This document shows positions 15,990-25,181 of a stretch of 27,064 nt of DNA, piece by piece (position 1 is the first letter of the stretch; the number at the start of each line of letters is the position of its first letter). Source of the DNA: an uncultured Clostridium sp. Lineage in GTDB: Bacteria; Bacillota; Clostridia; Lachnospirales; Lachnospiraceae. The DNA is taken from positions 1 through 27,064 of the forward strand of contig UQXF01000036.1 of assembly GCA_900544905.1 (NCBI GenBank), read 5' to 3'. The notes below the pieces were generated by a model that was not told the origin of the DNA, ran no database searches, and worked only from the letters and a program-made list of their open reading frames with translations. Both the position numbers and the translations under genes were made by a program.

Positions 15990-16838
15990 CTAATCCTCAA
16001 ACATGGTAGCCGCCTCTACGCAGTTGTTCATCAGCATTGCAATTGTCATAGGCCCTACGCCGCCCGGTACCGGAGTGATTGCGGATGCAACAGGCTCTAC
16101 ACTTTCAAAATCCACATCGCCACAAAGCTTGTTATTTTCATTGCGGTGGATTCCCACGTCAATCACAACCGCTCCCTCCTTCACGTAAGAAGCGTCTATC
16201 ATCTTTGGTCTTCCGATGGCTACAACTAAGATGTCTGCCCTCTTGCAGACCTCCTTCAAATTCCTTGTCTTAGAGTGGGTAATGGTAACGGTTCCGTTTT
16301 CTCTTAACAGAAGAAGTGCCATCGGTTTTCCGACAATGTTGCTTCTTCCGATTACAACACACTCTTTTCCCTCTATCTCTACATTGCTTCTCTTAAGCAG
16401 CTGGATGATTCCGGCAGGCGTACAGGAAACAAAGCCAGGCTGCCCAATACTTAAAGCGCCTACACTTTGTGGATGAAAACCGTCCACATCCTTTTTCGGA
16501 GAAATGGCTTTTATGACAGTATCCTCATCAATATGCTTTGGAACCGGCAGCTGGACTAAAATACCATGAATCCTTTCATCCTGATTGAGCTTGTCAATTA
16601 AGGTGAGTAATTCTTCCTGCGTGGTCTCCTCCGGCAGTTCATAGCTTTCGGAACGGATACCAATATACGCACAGGCCTTTTTCTTATTGCCCACATATAC
16701 AGAAGATGCAGGGTCATTTCCCACCTGAATCACTGCCATACCGATTTCTTTCCCCTCTGCCTTTAATGCTGCCACCTTTTCTTTTAACTCGTCCTTAATC
16801 TGCTGACTAATTAGCTTGCCATCAATTAAACTTGCCAT
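15990..16838 (-). CDS. folD: Bifunctional methylene-THF dehydrogenase / methenyl-THF cyclohydrolase
   Basis: FolD interconverts 5,10-methylene-, methenyl- and 10-formyl-tetrahydrofolate using NADP in the cytoplasm. The 282-residue length is standard. Catalytic Tyr48 and Lys52 lie in SSVYVGNKKKA, the folate site has ILVQLPVP and KDVDGFHP, the nucleotide fold has VIGRSNIVGKP, and the C terminus has PVPGGVGPMT. A strong AAGGAGGA ribosome site precedes the start. It lies 70 bases after fhs with no terminator between, so the two consecutive folate enzymes are probably expressed together. Confidence 0.97.
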   Translation of the reverse strand: MASLIDGKLISQQIKDELKEKVAALKAEGKEIGMAVIQVGNDPASSVYVGNKKKACAYIGIRSESYELPEETTQEELLTLIDKLNQDERIHGILVQLPVPKHIDEDTVIKAISPKKDVDGFHPQSVGALSIGQPGFVSCTPAGIIQLLKRSNVEIEGKECVVIGRSNIVGKPMALLLLRENGTVTITHSKTRNLKEVCKRADILVVAIGRPKMIDASYVKEGAVVIDVGIHRNENNKLCGDVDFESVEPVASAITPVPGGVGPMTIAMLMNNCVEAATMFED

Positions 16839-16908
16839 TCTTATCCTCCTTATAACATGCTGCTGAAAACCTATTAACTCTCCATTTATCTTGTAAAATC
16901 TATCTTTA

Positions 16909-18576
16909 TTAAAACAATCCTACAATTTTATCATCCACCACATCAATTCCCTCTGCCGCCGGTACTTTAGGCAGTCCAGGCATTGTCATAATGGAACCGG
17001 TAATAGCTACCACAAATCCTGCTCCCGCATTGACGTATACATCCCTTACACTGATATCAAAATCAGTCGGTCTTCCAAGCTTTGTCTGGTCATCGGATAA
17101 GGAATACTGGGTCTTTGCCATACAAACCGGAAGGCTGCCATAGCCAAGAGAGGTAATTTTCTCTAACTGCTTCTTCGCTGCGGCTGTATAATTTACTCCA
17201 TTGGCTCCATAAATCTTCGTTGCTATGGTTTCAATCTTATCCTCAAGAGACATGTCATCCTCATAAAGCATCTTAAAATCTGCCTGCTTATTCTCTAATA
17301 CATCTACTACCTTCTCTGCCAGCTCTAAGCCGCCTTCGCCGCCTTTTTCCCAAACCTTTGCAAGGGCAAAATCACAGCCCTTTCCTTCCACAAATTCCTT
17401 TACATAAGATAACTCTGCTTCGGAGTCTGTAATGAACTGATTCAATGTAACAACAATCGGCACACCGTACTGCTGTAAATTCTCGATATGCTTCTCTAAG
17501 TTCACAATACCCTTCTTTAAGGCTTCTACATTTTCTTTGTTCAAATCTGCCTTCGCCACGCCGCCATTATACTTTAAGGCGCGGACAGTTGCTACTAACA
17601 CAATGGCATCCGGTGCAATTCCAGCCTTACGGCACTTAATATCCATAAACTTCTCCGCTCCAAGGTCTGCACCAAAACCAGCCTCCGTCACCACAATATC
17701 GGACAGCTTAAGTGCCAGCTTTGTAGCCCGGACAGAGTTACAGCCGTGTGCAATATTGGCAAACGGTCCGCCATGTACAAATGCAGGTGTGTGCTCTAAG
17801 GTCTGAATCATATTTGGCTTAATCGCATCCTTAAGCAGCGCTGCCATCGCTCCTACTGCCTTTAAATCCTTGGCAGTCACAGGATTTCCATCCACTGAAT
17901 AAGCCACAATAATCTTGCCAAGCTTATCCTTCAAGTCCTCCATATCATTTGCAAGGCAAAGAATTGCCATAATCTCAGAGGCAACGGAAATAACAAAATG
18001 GTCCTCTCTCACATAACCGTCCATTTTGCTGCCAAGACCAACCACGATATTGCGAAGCACTCTGTCATTCATATCCAGACATCTCTTCCAAACAATCTGC
18101 CTTGTATCAATATTCAGCGCATTTCCCTGCTGGATATGATTGTCAAGCATAGCTGCCAGTAGATTATTAGCAGAGGTAATGGCATGAAAATCACCTGTAA
18201 AATGCAGGTTCAAATCCTCCATTGGCACTACCTGGGAATATCCGCCACCTGCAGCGCCGCCCTTAATACCAAAGCAAGGTCCTAAAGAAGGCTCACGAAG
18301 TGCAATGGATGCTTTCTTTCCCATCCGTCCAAGTGCCTGTCCAAGTCCCACCGTAACCGTAGTCTTGCCCTCACCGGCAGGCGTCGGATTAATAGCGGTC
18401 ACTAATACCAGCTTGCCATCTTTATTATTTTCAATACGTTTAATCAATTCATCGGAAAGCTTTGCTTTATATTTTCCATAAAGGTCCAATTCATCCTCAG
18501 AAATATCCAGTTTCCCGGCTACCTCTTTGATATGTACCATTTCTGCTTCCTGTGCGATTTCAATGTCTGTCTTCAT
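16909..18576 (-). CDS. fhs: Formate-tetrahydrofolate ligase
   Basis: Fhs joins formate to tetrahydrofolate with ATP, giving 10-formyl-THF for purine synthesis or, in acetogens, the methyl branch of the Wood-Ljungdahl pathway. The 555 residues are full length. The ATP-binding loop is PTPAGEGKTT at 64-73, followed by the conserved REPSLGPCFGIKGGAAGGGY-type block and FTGDFHAI. AGGAGA upstream supports the start. It is the first gene after a strong promoter (18627-18655) and heads fhs-folD-rimO-pgsA. Its presence alone does not prove acetogenesis, as no other Wood-Ljungdahl genes are in view. Confidence 0.98.
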   Translation of the reverse strand: MKTDIEIAQEAEMVHIKEVAGKLDISEDELDLYGKYKAKLSDELIKRIENNKDGKLVLVTAINPTPAGEGKTTVTVGLGQALGRMGKKASIALREPSLGPCFGIKGGAAGGGYSQVVPMEDLNLHFTGDFHAITSANNLLAAMLDNHIQQGNALNIDTRQIVWKRCLDMNDRVLRNIVVGLGSKMDGYVREDHFVISVASEIMAILCLANDMEDLKDKLGKIIVAYSVDGNPVTAKDLKAVGAMAALLKDAIKPNMIQTLEHTPAFVHGGPFANIAHGCNSVRATKLALKLSDIVVTEAGFGADLGAEKFMDIKCRKAGIAPDAIVLVATVRALKYNGGVAKADLNKENVEALKKGIVNLEKHIENLQQYGVPIVVTLNQFITDSEAELSYVKEFVEGKGCDFALAKVWEKGGEGGLELAEKVVDVLENKQADFKMLYEDDMSLEDKIETIATKIYGANGVNYTAAAKKQLEKITSLGYGSLPVCMAKTQYSLSDDQTKLGRPTDFDISVRDVYVNAGAGFVVAITGSIMTMPGLPKVPAAEGIDVVDDKIVGLF

Positions 18577-18626
18577 AATCAGTCTCCTTTTGCCCTAAAA
18601 ACATTCCTTTTTCTTTGCTTTCCTCG

Positions 18627-18655
18627 ATTGTAACGATATAAAACAGGTTCGTCAA
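18627..18655 (-). promoter_or_regulatory. Sigma-A promoter of fhs-folD-rimO-pgsA
   Basis: TTGACG (18650-18655), a 17-base spacer and TACAAT (18627-18632): each box differs from consensus by one base. The leader to the fhs ATG would be only about 44 bases, too short for a folate riboswitch. Confidence 0.85.
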
Positions 18656-18728
18656 TATCATTTTTTAATTATTTACTGGTCCGGCAGATATCCGGCACAA
18701 AATAACGAAGCTTTATCACAGCTGTCTG

Positions 18729-21374
18729 CTAAAAATATTCATCCACATATTCCTCAAACTGTTCCTCGCTCATCAGCACCTGTCTCGGCTTTGTGCCCTC
18801 TTCCGGTCCCACTACACCTGCCTCAAACAGCTGGTCCATAATACGTGCCGCCCGGTTAAAGCCTATTTTAAACATTCTCTGCAGCATGCCTATGGACGCC
18901 TTATTTTTCTCTATAATAAATTTACCTGCCTGTACAAAATATTCATCGCGGTCATTGGACGGGGAACTGTCACCGGCAGCTGATGCACTGTTTAAGCCGG
19001 TCGAAGTAATCCGGTTTGTCATCTCCTCGCTGTAGGTGGTTTCTCCGTTCTGCGCCTTTAAATATTCCACCACATTCACTACCTCATCATCCGAGATATA
19101 CGCTCCCTGGACACGAAGCGGTTTTGGATACATGGTAGGATAAAAGAGCATATCACCATTTCCTAACAGCTTCTCCGCACCTACACTGTCAATAATGGTT
19201 CTGGAATCCACTCCGGAGGATACGGAAAGCGCAATACGGGATGGCACATTTGCTTTAATCAGCCCGGTTACCACATCCACCGACGGTCTCTGGGTTGCTA
19301 TTACCAGATGTATGCCTGCCGCCCTGGCAAGCTGTGCCAGCCGCACAATAGCCTCCTCCACTTCCGCCTTGGCAACCATCATCAAATCCGCAAGCTCGTC
19401 CACTATAATCACAATCTGAGGCATCTTTTCAAGCTTCTCTTCCTCAAGCTTGCCAGACTCCTCTACCTCTTTTACCCTGGCATTATAACCCTGGATGTTT
19501 CGGACATTGCACTCGGAAAACATCTGGTAACGCTTTGTCATTTCTGCCACAGCCCAGTTCAGGGCTCCGGCTGCCTTCTTCGGGTCTGTCACCACCGGGG
19601 TCAGCAGATGCGGAATACCGTTATAAACCTTCAATTCTACCTGCTTAGGGTCCACCAGAATCAGCTTAACCTCATCCGGTCTCGCCTTATATAAAATGCT
19701 CATAATCAAGGTATTGGTACATACGGATTTACCGGAGCCTGTTGCCCCCGCAATCAATAAATGGGGCATCTTTGCAATATCCTCTACCACTACATTGCCC
19801 TCGATGTCCTTACCTACCGCAAAGGCAAGCTTCGACGGATGCTTGATAAATTTCTCCGTGTCAATCAATTCCCGGAATCCTACGCCGCTTCTGCTGCTGT
19901 TGGGAATCTCGATACCCACTGCGGATTTACCCGGAATCGGCGCCTCAATACGGATACTCTGTGCTGCAAGATTCATCATGATATCATCTGCAAGCCCTGT
20001 AATCTTGCTGACCTTAACTCCCTGCTCCGGCACCATTTCATACCGGGTTACAGACGGTCCACAGCTATAATTCGTCATAGTCACATTAACGCCAAAGCTC
20101 TTTAATACCTCCTGGAGCTTAATGGCATTCTGCCGAATCACATCCTCCTTGGCAGCTGCCTGTGTCTTTCCTTTTTTCAATAACTCCAGCGGCGGAAACT
20201 GGTATTCTGAATCACTCTTTCCCACTTCCTTCGCTGATACATTTTTTACCTCCGCAGCAGTTTTATTTTCCATAGCTAGTGCTGTCTCATCCAAAGCTCC
20301 TGTCTTTACAGCTTCATCTGCTGCAGGTGTTCCCTCTTCCGGCAGTACTGCCGGCACAACGTTTTTCCTGCTTCTCGGCTTACGGTTAGTCTTCCTGGCA
20401 CGCTCCTTAACCTCTTCCTTTGGGGTTTCCGTGATGGCGATATTTTCCATCCCTTCTCCCGGCAGCGGCAGCTCGTAATCCATTGTAATCTCATGAACCT
20501 CTTCATTTTCCGGAAGCTTGTCTACTGTCTTAGAGGGTAAAATCCCCTGGTCGGCATCCGACGGAAGGACAGAAATCTGCTCAAGCACAGAGGCTTTCTT
20601 TCTCTGTGTGAAAACCTCATCCCTGTCATCCGGATAATCCTCCCGTACAATCTCCTGAAAATCGCTGTCCTTTTTCTGGCTTTTCTTTCTTTCCTGTTTC
20701 CTGCTTTTCGGTGGCTCCTCAGAAAGCATTTCCCCATTTGCATCTGTTTCCTTCTCTCGGGCAACACCCGCCAGCTTCTTGATAAAATCGATTACAGAAA
20801 CTTCTGCAAATAATACCACGCACAGTATGATTGCCAAAATTATAATGATGTAGGTTCCCACCAGACCCACGCCTCTATGTAACAGATAGGCAATAGAACC
20901 GCATAAGATTCCTCCGCCCAACTGGTCATCAAAGCCTTCTTTAAATAATCTGGAAAAATCATATTCATCAATTCCCACTGCAAGCTGTGCAATCATGCCA
21001 AAGCAGAGCAGTACACAGAAACCGAATACCACCTTCTGCACCGCCCGCTTTTTATACTCATTAATATGTAAGAAAAATGCAGCAAACATAACCGTCAACG
21101 GCAGAATATATTCAATCATGCCAAATACTCCAAAAAAGAATCGGCTGATATTATTGATAAAACCACAAAGTCCGAAATTGCCAAGCTCAACCATCAGCAT
21201 CACCGCACAAATCACCCATACCGTAATCTCTGCAGCAAAAGAGGTTTCTTCCTGCTCCTGGTTCTGCTTCTTCCTGGAATTCCCCTTAGAAGGATTGCTC
21301 TTTCTGGCGGAGCCTCCACCAGAGCCTTTATTATATGAAGTTCGTTTTTTGTTCTGATTATTACTACCAGCCAA
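18729..21374 (-). CDS. ftsK: FtsK/SpoIIIE-family DNA translocase
   Basis: A membrane-anchored ATPase that pumps chromosomal DNA through the closing division or sporulation septum. With the preferred TTG start it has 881 residues: a basic Gly/Ser/Lys-rich N terminus (1-40), four or five membrane helices (about 48-190), a long charged linker (205-400), then the motor. The motor has P-loop GATGSGKS at 543-550, Walker B VIIVDELAD at 655-663, ATQRPSVDV at 693-701 and a C-terminal gamma winged-helix domain (about 811-870) that reads polarity sequences. The TTG at 21374 lies eight bases after GGGAGG (21383-21388); a GTG at 21416 has no ribosome site. The preceding tepA is its usual neighbour in Firmicutes. 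Whether it serves division or sporulation is not visible. Confidence 0.95.
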   Translation of the reverse strand: MAGSNNQNKKRTSYNKGSGGGSARKSNPSKGNSRKKQNQEQEETSFAAEITVWVICAVMLMVELGNFGLCGFINNISRFFFGVFGMIEYILPLTVMFAAFFLHINEYKKRAVQKVVFGFCVLLCFGMIAQLAVGIDEYDFSRLFKEGFDDQLGGGILCGSIAYLLHRGVGLVGTYIIIILAIILCVVLFAEVSVIDFIKKLAGVAREKETDANGEMLSEEPPKSRKQERKKSQKKDSDFQEIVREDYPDDRDEVFTQRKKASVLEQISVLPSDADQGILPSKTVDKLPENEEVHEITMDYELPLPGEGMENIAITETPKEEVKERARKTNRKPRSRKNVVPAVLPEEGTPAADEAVKTGALDETALAMENKTAAEVKNVSAKEVGKSDSEYQFPPLELLKKGKTQAAAKEDVIRQNAIKLQEVLKSFGVNVTMTNYSCGPSVTRYEMVPEQGVKVSKITGLADDIMMNLAAQSIRIEAPIPGKSAVGIEIPNSSRSGVGFRELIDTEKFIKHPSKLAFAVGKDIEGNVVVEDIAKMPHLLIAGATGSGKSVCTNTLIMSILYKARPDEVKLILVDPKQVELKVYNGIPHLLTPVVTDPKKAAGALNWAVAEMTKRYQMFSECNVRNIQGYNARVKEVEESGKLEEEKLEKMPQIVIIVDELADLMMVAKAEVEEAIVRLAQLARAAGIHLVIATQRPSVDVVTGLIKANVPSRIALSVSSGVDSRTIIDSVGAEKLLGNGDMLFYPTMYPKPLRVQGAYISDDEVVNVVEYLKAQNGETTYSEEMTNRITSTGLNSASAAGDSSPSNDRDEYFVQAGKFIIEKNKASIGMLQRMFKIGFNRAARIMDQLFEAGVVGPEEGTKPRQVLMSEEQFEEYVDEYF

Positions 21375-21382
21375 GCTGATAA

Positions 21383-21388
21383 CCTCCC
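21383..21388 (-). promoter_or_regulatory. Ribosome binding site pointing to a TTG start of ftsK
   Basis: GGGAGG lies eight bases before an in-frame TTG (21372-21374). No ATG is near it, so a TTG start is the best reading. Confidence 0.8.
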
Positions 21389-21421
21389 TTTTTTTATTTG
21401 TGGCTCCACACACCACAACAT

Positions 21422-22102
21422 TTATATACTACTATTTTTTTGTTGATTTATCAAGCCATATAAATAACAAAAGGCTTCATGAATCCCGCCTACTTCATCA
21501 ATCAGACCTTCCTGTACCGCCTCTTCCCCGACCAAAACACTTCCCACATCCTTTGCCAGCTCCTTTGTATTAAACATAATTCTTTTCAGCTCCTTTTCGG
21601 ATATGGCGGAATGCTTACAGGTAAAGGATATGATTCTGTCCTGCATTTTATCGATATACTCGTAATTGTGTTTTACGCCCAGCACCGTACCGTTCATCCG
21701 AATCGGATGCACAACCATGGTTGCTGTTGGCACAATAAATGAATAATCGCCGCATACACTTAAGGGCACACCAATGGAATGACCTCCACCTAGCAGCAGG
21801 GTTACCACAGGAACCGACAGGGAAGCAATCATCTCCGCAATGGCAAGCCCCGCCTCCACATCTCCTCCCACCGTATTTAACAAAACTAGCAGACCATCAA
21901 TGCGGCTGTCCTCCTCCACTCTGGCAAGCTCCGGCAGAACATGCTCGTACTTGGTGGTTTTAGTTCCAGGCCCCAGACATTGATGCCCCTCAATCTCTCC
22001 GATAATATTAAGTAAATGGATTTTATAGCCATAGGGATTTTCCTCTAAGTCAATCTGCCCGATATCCTTTATCTCTTCTCTTTTATTTTCATTCTGTTCC
22101 AT
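21422..22102 (-). CDS. tepA: ClpP-family serine protease TepA
   Basis: A ClpP-fold peptidase of the TepA (translocation-enhancing protein) type, 226 residues, cytoplasmic. The nucleophile is Ser109 in GGGHSIGVPL and the base His132 in MVVHPIRMNG. The N-terminal NIIGEIEGH and LLNTVGGDVEAGLAIAEMI blocks match the ClpP fold, with VGGDVEAG forming the oxyanion region. In Bacillus the family was linked to degrading signal peptides and helping secretion; that function is carried over by family only. AAAGGGA upstream supports the start. It lies directly upstream of ftsK, the conserved order. Confidence 0.93.
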   Translation of the reverse strand: MEQNENKREEIKDIGQIDLEENPYGYKIHLLNIIGEIEGHQCLGPGTKTTKYEHVLPELARVEEDSRIDGLLVLLNTVGGDVEAGLAIAEMIASLSVPVVTLLLGGGHSIGVPLSVCGDYSFIVPTATMVVHPIRMNGTVLGVKHNYEYIDKMQDRIISFTCKHSAISEKELKRIMFNTKELAKDVGSVLVGEEAVQEGLIDEVGGIHEAFCYLYGLINQQKNSSI

Positions 22103-22130
22103 ACTGTTCCCTTTCCTGAGCGCACGCGCA

Positions 22131-22172
22131 ATAAAAATTTAAAAAGAGGAAGATTTTCCTATCTCCCTCTTT
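22131..22172 (-). terminator. Terminator of the GH94-yuiD transcript
   Basis: A 12-bp stem (22161-22172 with 22143-22154, one G-U pair) and a six-base loop are followed by TTAAATTTTTATT. It separates the yuiD-like gene from tepA. The remaining 28 bases to tepA hold no clear promoter. Confidence 0.88.
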
Positions 22173-22199
22173 AGTATCACTTATTTCTAAATTTTTATT

Positions 22200-22676
22200 C
22201 TAAAGGAATGTACAGACCAGATATCCCACCAGAATCCCCACCAGAATTCCTCCTACTACCTGGCTCGGAGTGTGTCCTACATATTCCTTTAATATGATTT
22301 TTGCCCATTCCCCTTTGCCTGCATCCTTTAAATGCTTCATAATCTCTTCATTTTTCAGAAACAGGTTAAGGATAACCGCCTGCTTTCCGGTTTCCATCCG
22401 GACATTCATGGCATCATACATAACAATCAGTGCAAAGGCTGCAGCCATTGGAAATTCAAACCCTGCAATTCCTTTACAGTAAGCCGTGGCATACATAAGC
22501 CCTACCACTGTAGCGGAATGGGAGCTGGGCATACCGCCACTTCCAATCAGGCGCTCTGGATTAAACTCCTTTGTCAGGAAAAAATTGATAACCGCCTTTA
22601 AAACCTGTGCTGCTGACCATCCAAGTATGGGCGCCATAAGCATTTTATTGTGCAGTAGAATCTGTAAGGTTTCCAT
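22200..22676 (-). CDS. Divergent PAP2-family membrane protein (YuiD/DUF212)
   Basis: A 158-residue integral membrane protein related to acid phosphatase/vanadium haloperoxidase (PAP2) enzymes. Family motifs are intact: GGMPSSHSATV (47-57), YDAMNVR (87-93) and EYVGHTPSQVVGG (131-143), with about four hydrophobic segments. The motifs suggest a phosphatase acting on a lipid or polyprenyl phosphate, but no substrate is established for this branch. It begins 12 bases after the GH94 stop and its transcript ends at the 22131-22172 terminator. Confidence 0.92.
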   Translation of the reverse strand: METLQILLHNKMLMAPILGWSAAQVLKAVINFFLTKEFNPERLIGSGGMPSSHSATVVGLMYATAYCKGIAGFEFPMAAAFALIVMYDAMNVRMETGKQAVILNLFLKNEEIMKHLKDAGKGEWAKIILKEYVGHTPSQVVGGILVGILVGYLVCTFL

Positions 22677-22688
22677 CTGACTCCTCTT

Positions 22689-25085
22689 CTACAACTCGAC
22701 AACAATTTCATTGCTGTCAGCCAGTAAATCCGCTTTTATATAGTTCCCCTCTAATTCCACGCCATTTAAGCTCATTTTTGTAACACCGGATTCCTTTCCA
22801 TTTGGATTTTTCACAGTAATATGAAGCTTTTTACCGCGGAAATCCTTATCCATAGTAAATTCCTTCCAGTCAGAGGAAATAGCCGGATTAATGCAAAGTC
22901 CCTCAAAATCAGGTCTTAAGCCTAAAATACCTTCCACACAACCCACCATAACCGTAGATGCGGTTCCGGTCAGCCAATGCACATGCGCACGGCCTTCAAA
23001 CGGAGAATCCGTACTTTCCGTAAATTGCCCATGACAATATGGCTCCAGTTTACGGATTTCTGCCTTATCGTTCATAGATGCCGGAGAAGACTCATTAAAA
23101 TACTCAAAGGCACGGTTTCCATGTCCCATTAAAGCTTCTGCCAGTATAATCCATCCCTGCGGCTGTGAAAAAATACCGCCATTTTCCTTTGTAGAAGGAT
23201 TGAATAACAGCATCAGCGCTCCGTCAAATGCATGCTTTACATAGGCCGGTGCCATCAGTCTTACACCATAAGGTGTATTCAGCTCTCTGTGAACTGACTC
23301 TAACGCAAGCTCTGCCTGCTCTTTTGTTGCCAGCCCGGAAATGACAGACCATGACTGCGGATTTAACCACATATTTGCCTCCGGATGGTGCTTGGAGCCA
23401 ATCAGTTCTCCATCCTCCTTGTAGCCACGGACAAAACGGTCCTCCTCCCAGCAGTACTTCTGTATGGTGTCTCCCAGCTCTTTCTGCACCTTATCAAGAT
23501 ATGTGAGATATTCCGTATCCTTTTTGCGCTCCGCAAACTCGCGAATCACTGTCATGGCATAATATAACTGCATCGCCACAAAGCTGGACTCACCCTGCTT
23601 GCCAAGACGCAGACAGTCATTCCAGTCAGCATGAAGACCTGCCGGCATTCCATGATTTCCCAGACGGTTCATAGAGAAATCAATAGCTCTCTTTAAATGC
23701 TCATATACCGTTCCCTCCCCGCCATTGGCAAAAAGGATTACCTCGTCCATAAAATCAACATTGCCGGACTCTGCAATATACTTATATACTGTTGGGAATA
23801 ACCATAATGCATCGTCAGCGCGGTATGCCGGATGTCCTGTTTCCTTTACATAAGAGGCATCATCCGGGGTATCCTCATGCCCCGCATTGTGGTTAAATTT
23901 AACCAGTGGAAGACCACCGCCATTGTCCACCTGGGCAGACAACATAAACCGGATTTTTTCCAGCGCCATCTCCGGATTTAAATGAATAATACCCTGAATA
24001 TCCTGAACTGTATCCCGGTAGCCGTAACCATTTCTCAAACCGCAATAGGTGAAGGAGGCTGCTCTTGACCAGATAAAGGTCATGAAACACTGATAAGCAT
24101 TCCATGTATTAATCATATTGTTAAAGCTATCGGACGGTGTTTTTACCTGGAGATGGGACAATTGTCCATGCCAGTAATCCTTTAACTCTTTAAGCTCTTC
24201 CTCTGTTGCCTTCTCCGGCTCTTTATATCCTGCAAGAATAGCATCTGCCTCTTTATCGGATTTCATACCAAGCACAAAAGTAATGACCTTGCTCTCCCCT
24301 GGCTCTAACTCTATTTTTGTGTGTAATGCGCCACATCCATTGGAATTGTAATTCAGCGTGTTATCACACTGCCCATTTTCCACTGCAACCGGATTACCAT
24401 AACCATGATATCCTCCAATAAAGCTTTCCTTGTCTCCATTATAAGAAGCAATCTCTCCGCCTGCAAGACCAAAGAAACGGCATGAATTCTGATTGCCATC
24501 CACTTCCGTATGAATATTCTCATTTATTGTCTGGTAAATTTTATTTTGCTTAAAATATGTTCTGGTAATAAACAGGGTATACTGGAGATTTACCTGGTCC
24601 TGTTCGTAATTACTATCATTTGTAAACTCACAATACCCAAAAGCAGACAGATTTCTCTTTCTGTCTGAATTATTTGTAACCTTAAGTCTCCACACCTCAT
24701 AGGTTTTATTAAGCGGCACATAGTAAAGCGCCTCTGACTTAATGTCTGCATACTCTGCAATGATATTGGTATATCCGGTACCATGATGGCACTCATTTTT
24801 GTACACATCTAACGGTTTGCCAACCGGCTGCCAGGAAGCAGACCAATAATCCTTACTGTCATCGTCTCTTAAATAAATATATCTGCCCGGCTGGTCAAAC
24901 TGATTAAAAATATAACGTATAATTCTTCCATGGGCACCGCTTTTTTCAAAGCTATAGCCTCCTGCATTATTAGAAATAATCGCTCCATATGCCGGCGAAC
25001 CTAAATAGTTTGCCCATGGTGCCGGAGTATCCGGACGTGTAATAACATATTCCTTTGCCGCCTCATCAAAATAACCAAACTGCAT
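22689..25085 (-). CDS. GH94 disaccharide phosphorylase
   Basis: A 798-residue glycoside hydrolase family 94 enzyme, which cleaves a beta-linked disaccharide with phosphate to give a sugar 1-phosphate in the cytoplasm, saving ATP. The N-terminal beta-sandwich (about 1-290) starts FGYFDEAAKEYVITRPDTPAPW; the (alpha/alpha)6 barrel holds GYGYRDTVQD (353-362) and the acid motif ADWND (486-490); the C-terminal part has HWLTGTAS. GH94 includes cellobiose, cellodextrin, cellobionate and N,N'-diacetylchitobiose phosphorylases. GRYIYLRDDDSKDYW and SWQPV resemble, from memory, diacetylchitobiose phosphorylase more than cellobiose phosphorylase, so the usual cellobiose label is uncertain. AAAGGAGA supports the start. 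It begins 20 bases after the pnp terminator, with no clear promoter. Confidence 0.93.
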   Translation of the reverse strand: MQFGYFDEAAKEYVITRPDTPAPWANYLGSPAYGAIISNNAGGYSFEKSGAHGRIIRYIFNQFDQPGRYIYLRDDDSKDYWSASWQPVGKPLDVYKNECHHGTGYTNIIAEYADIKSEALYYVPLNKTYEVWRLKVTNNSDRKRNLSAFGYCEFTNDSNYEQDQVNLQYTLFITRTYFKQNKIYQTINENIHTEVDGNQNSCRFFGLAGGEIASYNGDKESFIGGYHGYGNPVAVENGQCDNTLNYNSNGCGALHTKIELEPGESKVITFVLGMKSDKEADAILAGYKEPEKATEEELKELKDYWHGQLSHLQVKTPSDSFNNMINTWNAYQCFMTFIWSRAASFTYCGLRNGYGYRDTVQDIQGIIHLNPEMALEKIRFMLSAQVDNGGGLPLVKFNHNAGHEDTPDDASYVKETGHPAYRADDALWLFPTVYKYIAESGNVDFMDEVILFANGGEGTVYEHLKRAIDFSMNRLGNHGMPAGLHADWNDCLRLGKQGESSFVAMQLYYAMTVIREFAERKKDTEYLTYLDKVQKELGDTIQKYCWEEDRFVRGYKEDGELIGSKHHPEANMWLNPQSWSVISGLATKEQAELALESVHRELNTPYGVRLMAPAYVKHAFDGALMLLFNPSTKENGGIFSQPQGWIILAEALMGHGNRAFEYFNESSPASMNDKAEIRKLEPYCHGQFTESTDSPFEGRAHVHWLTGTASTVMVGCVEGILGLRPDFEGLCINPAISSDWKEFTMDKDFRGKKLHITVKNPNGKESGVTKMSLNGVELEGNYIKADLLADSNEIVVEL

Positions 25086-25105
25086 ATTCTTCTCCTTTCA
25101 TTTTA

Positions 25106-25167
25106 GAAAAAAGAGCCGGTGCATTAAGATATTTTACCACCATGAAGTTCTCTCTTAATACACCGGC
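25106..25167 (-). terminator. Terminator of pnp
   Basis: A 15-bp stem (25153-25167 with 25115-25129, one T-G wobble) closes a loop of about 23 bases and is followed by TCTTTTTT. It begins 14 bases after the pnp stop codon. Confidence 0.92.
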
Positions 25168-25181
25168 ACTTTCCATTTCTT

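Noticed and set aside
16839..16908. Possible terminator or promoter between fhs and folD
   Set aside because: No stem-loop with a T tract and no paired -35/-10 boxes were seen, so the genes were kept in one operon.
18577..18626. Possible tetrahydrofolate riboswitch before fhs
   Set aside because: The predicted leader is only about 44 bases and shows no fold of the needed size.
18680..18697. TCCGGCA repeated twice after ftsK, possible terminator
   Set aside because: Only a four-base CCGG pairing is possible and no T tract follows on the minus strand, so no convincing ftsK terminator was assigned.
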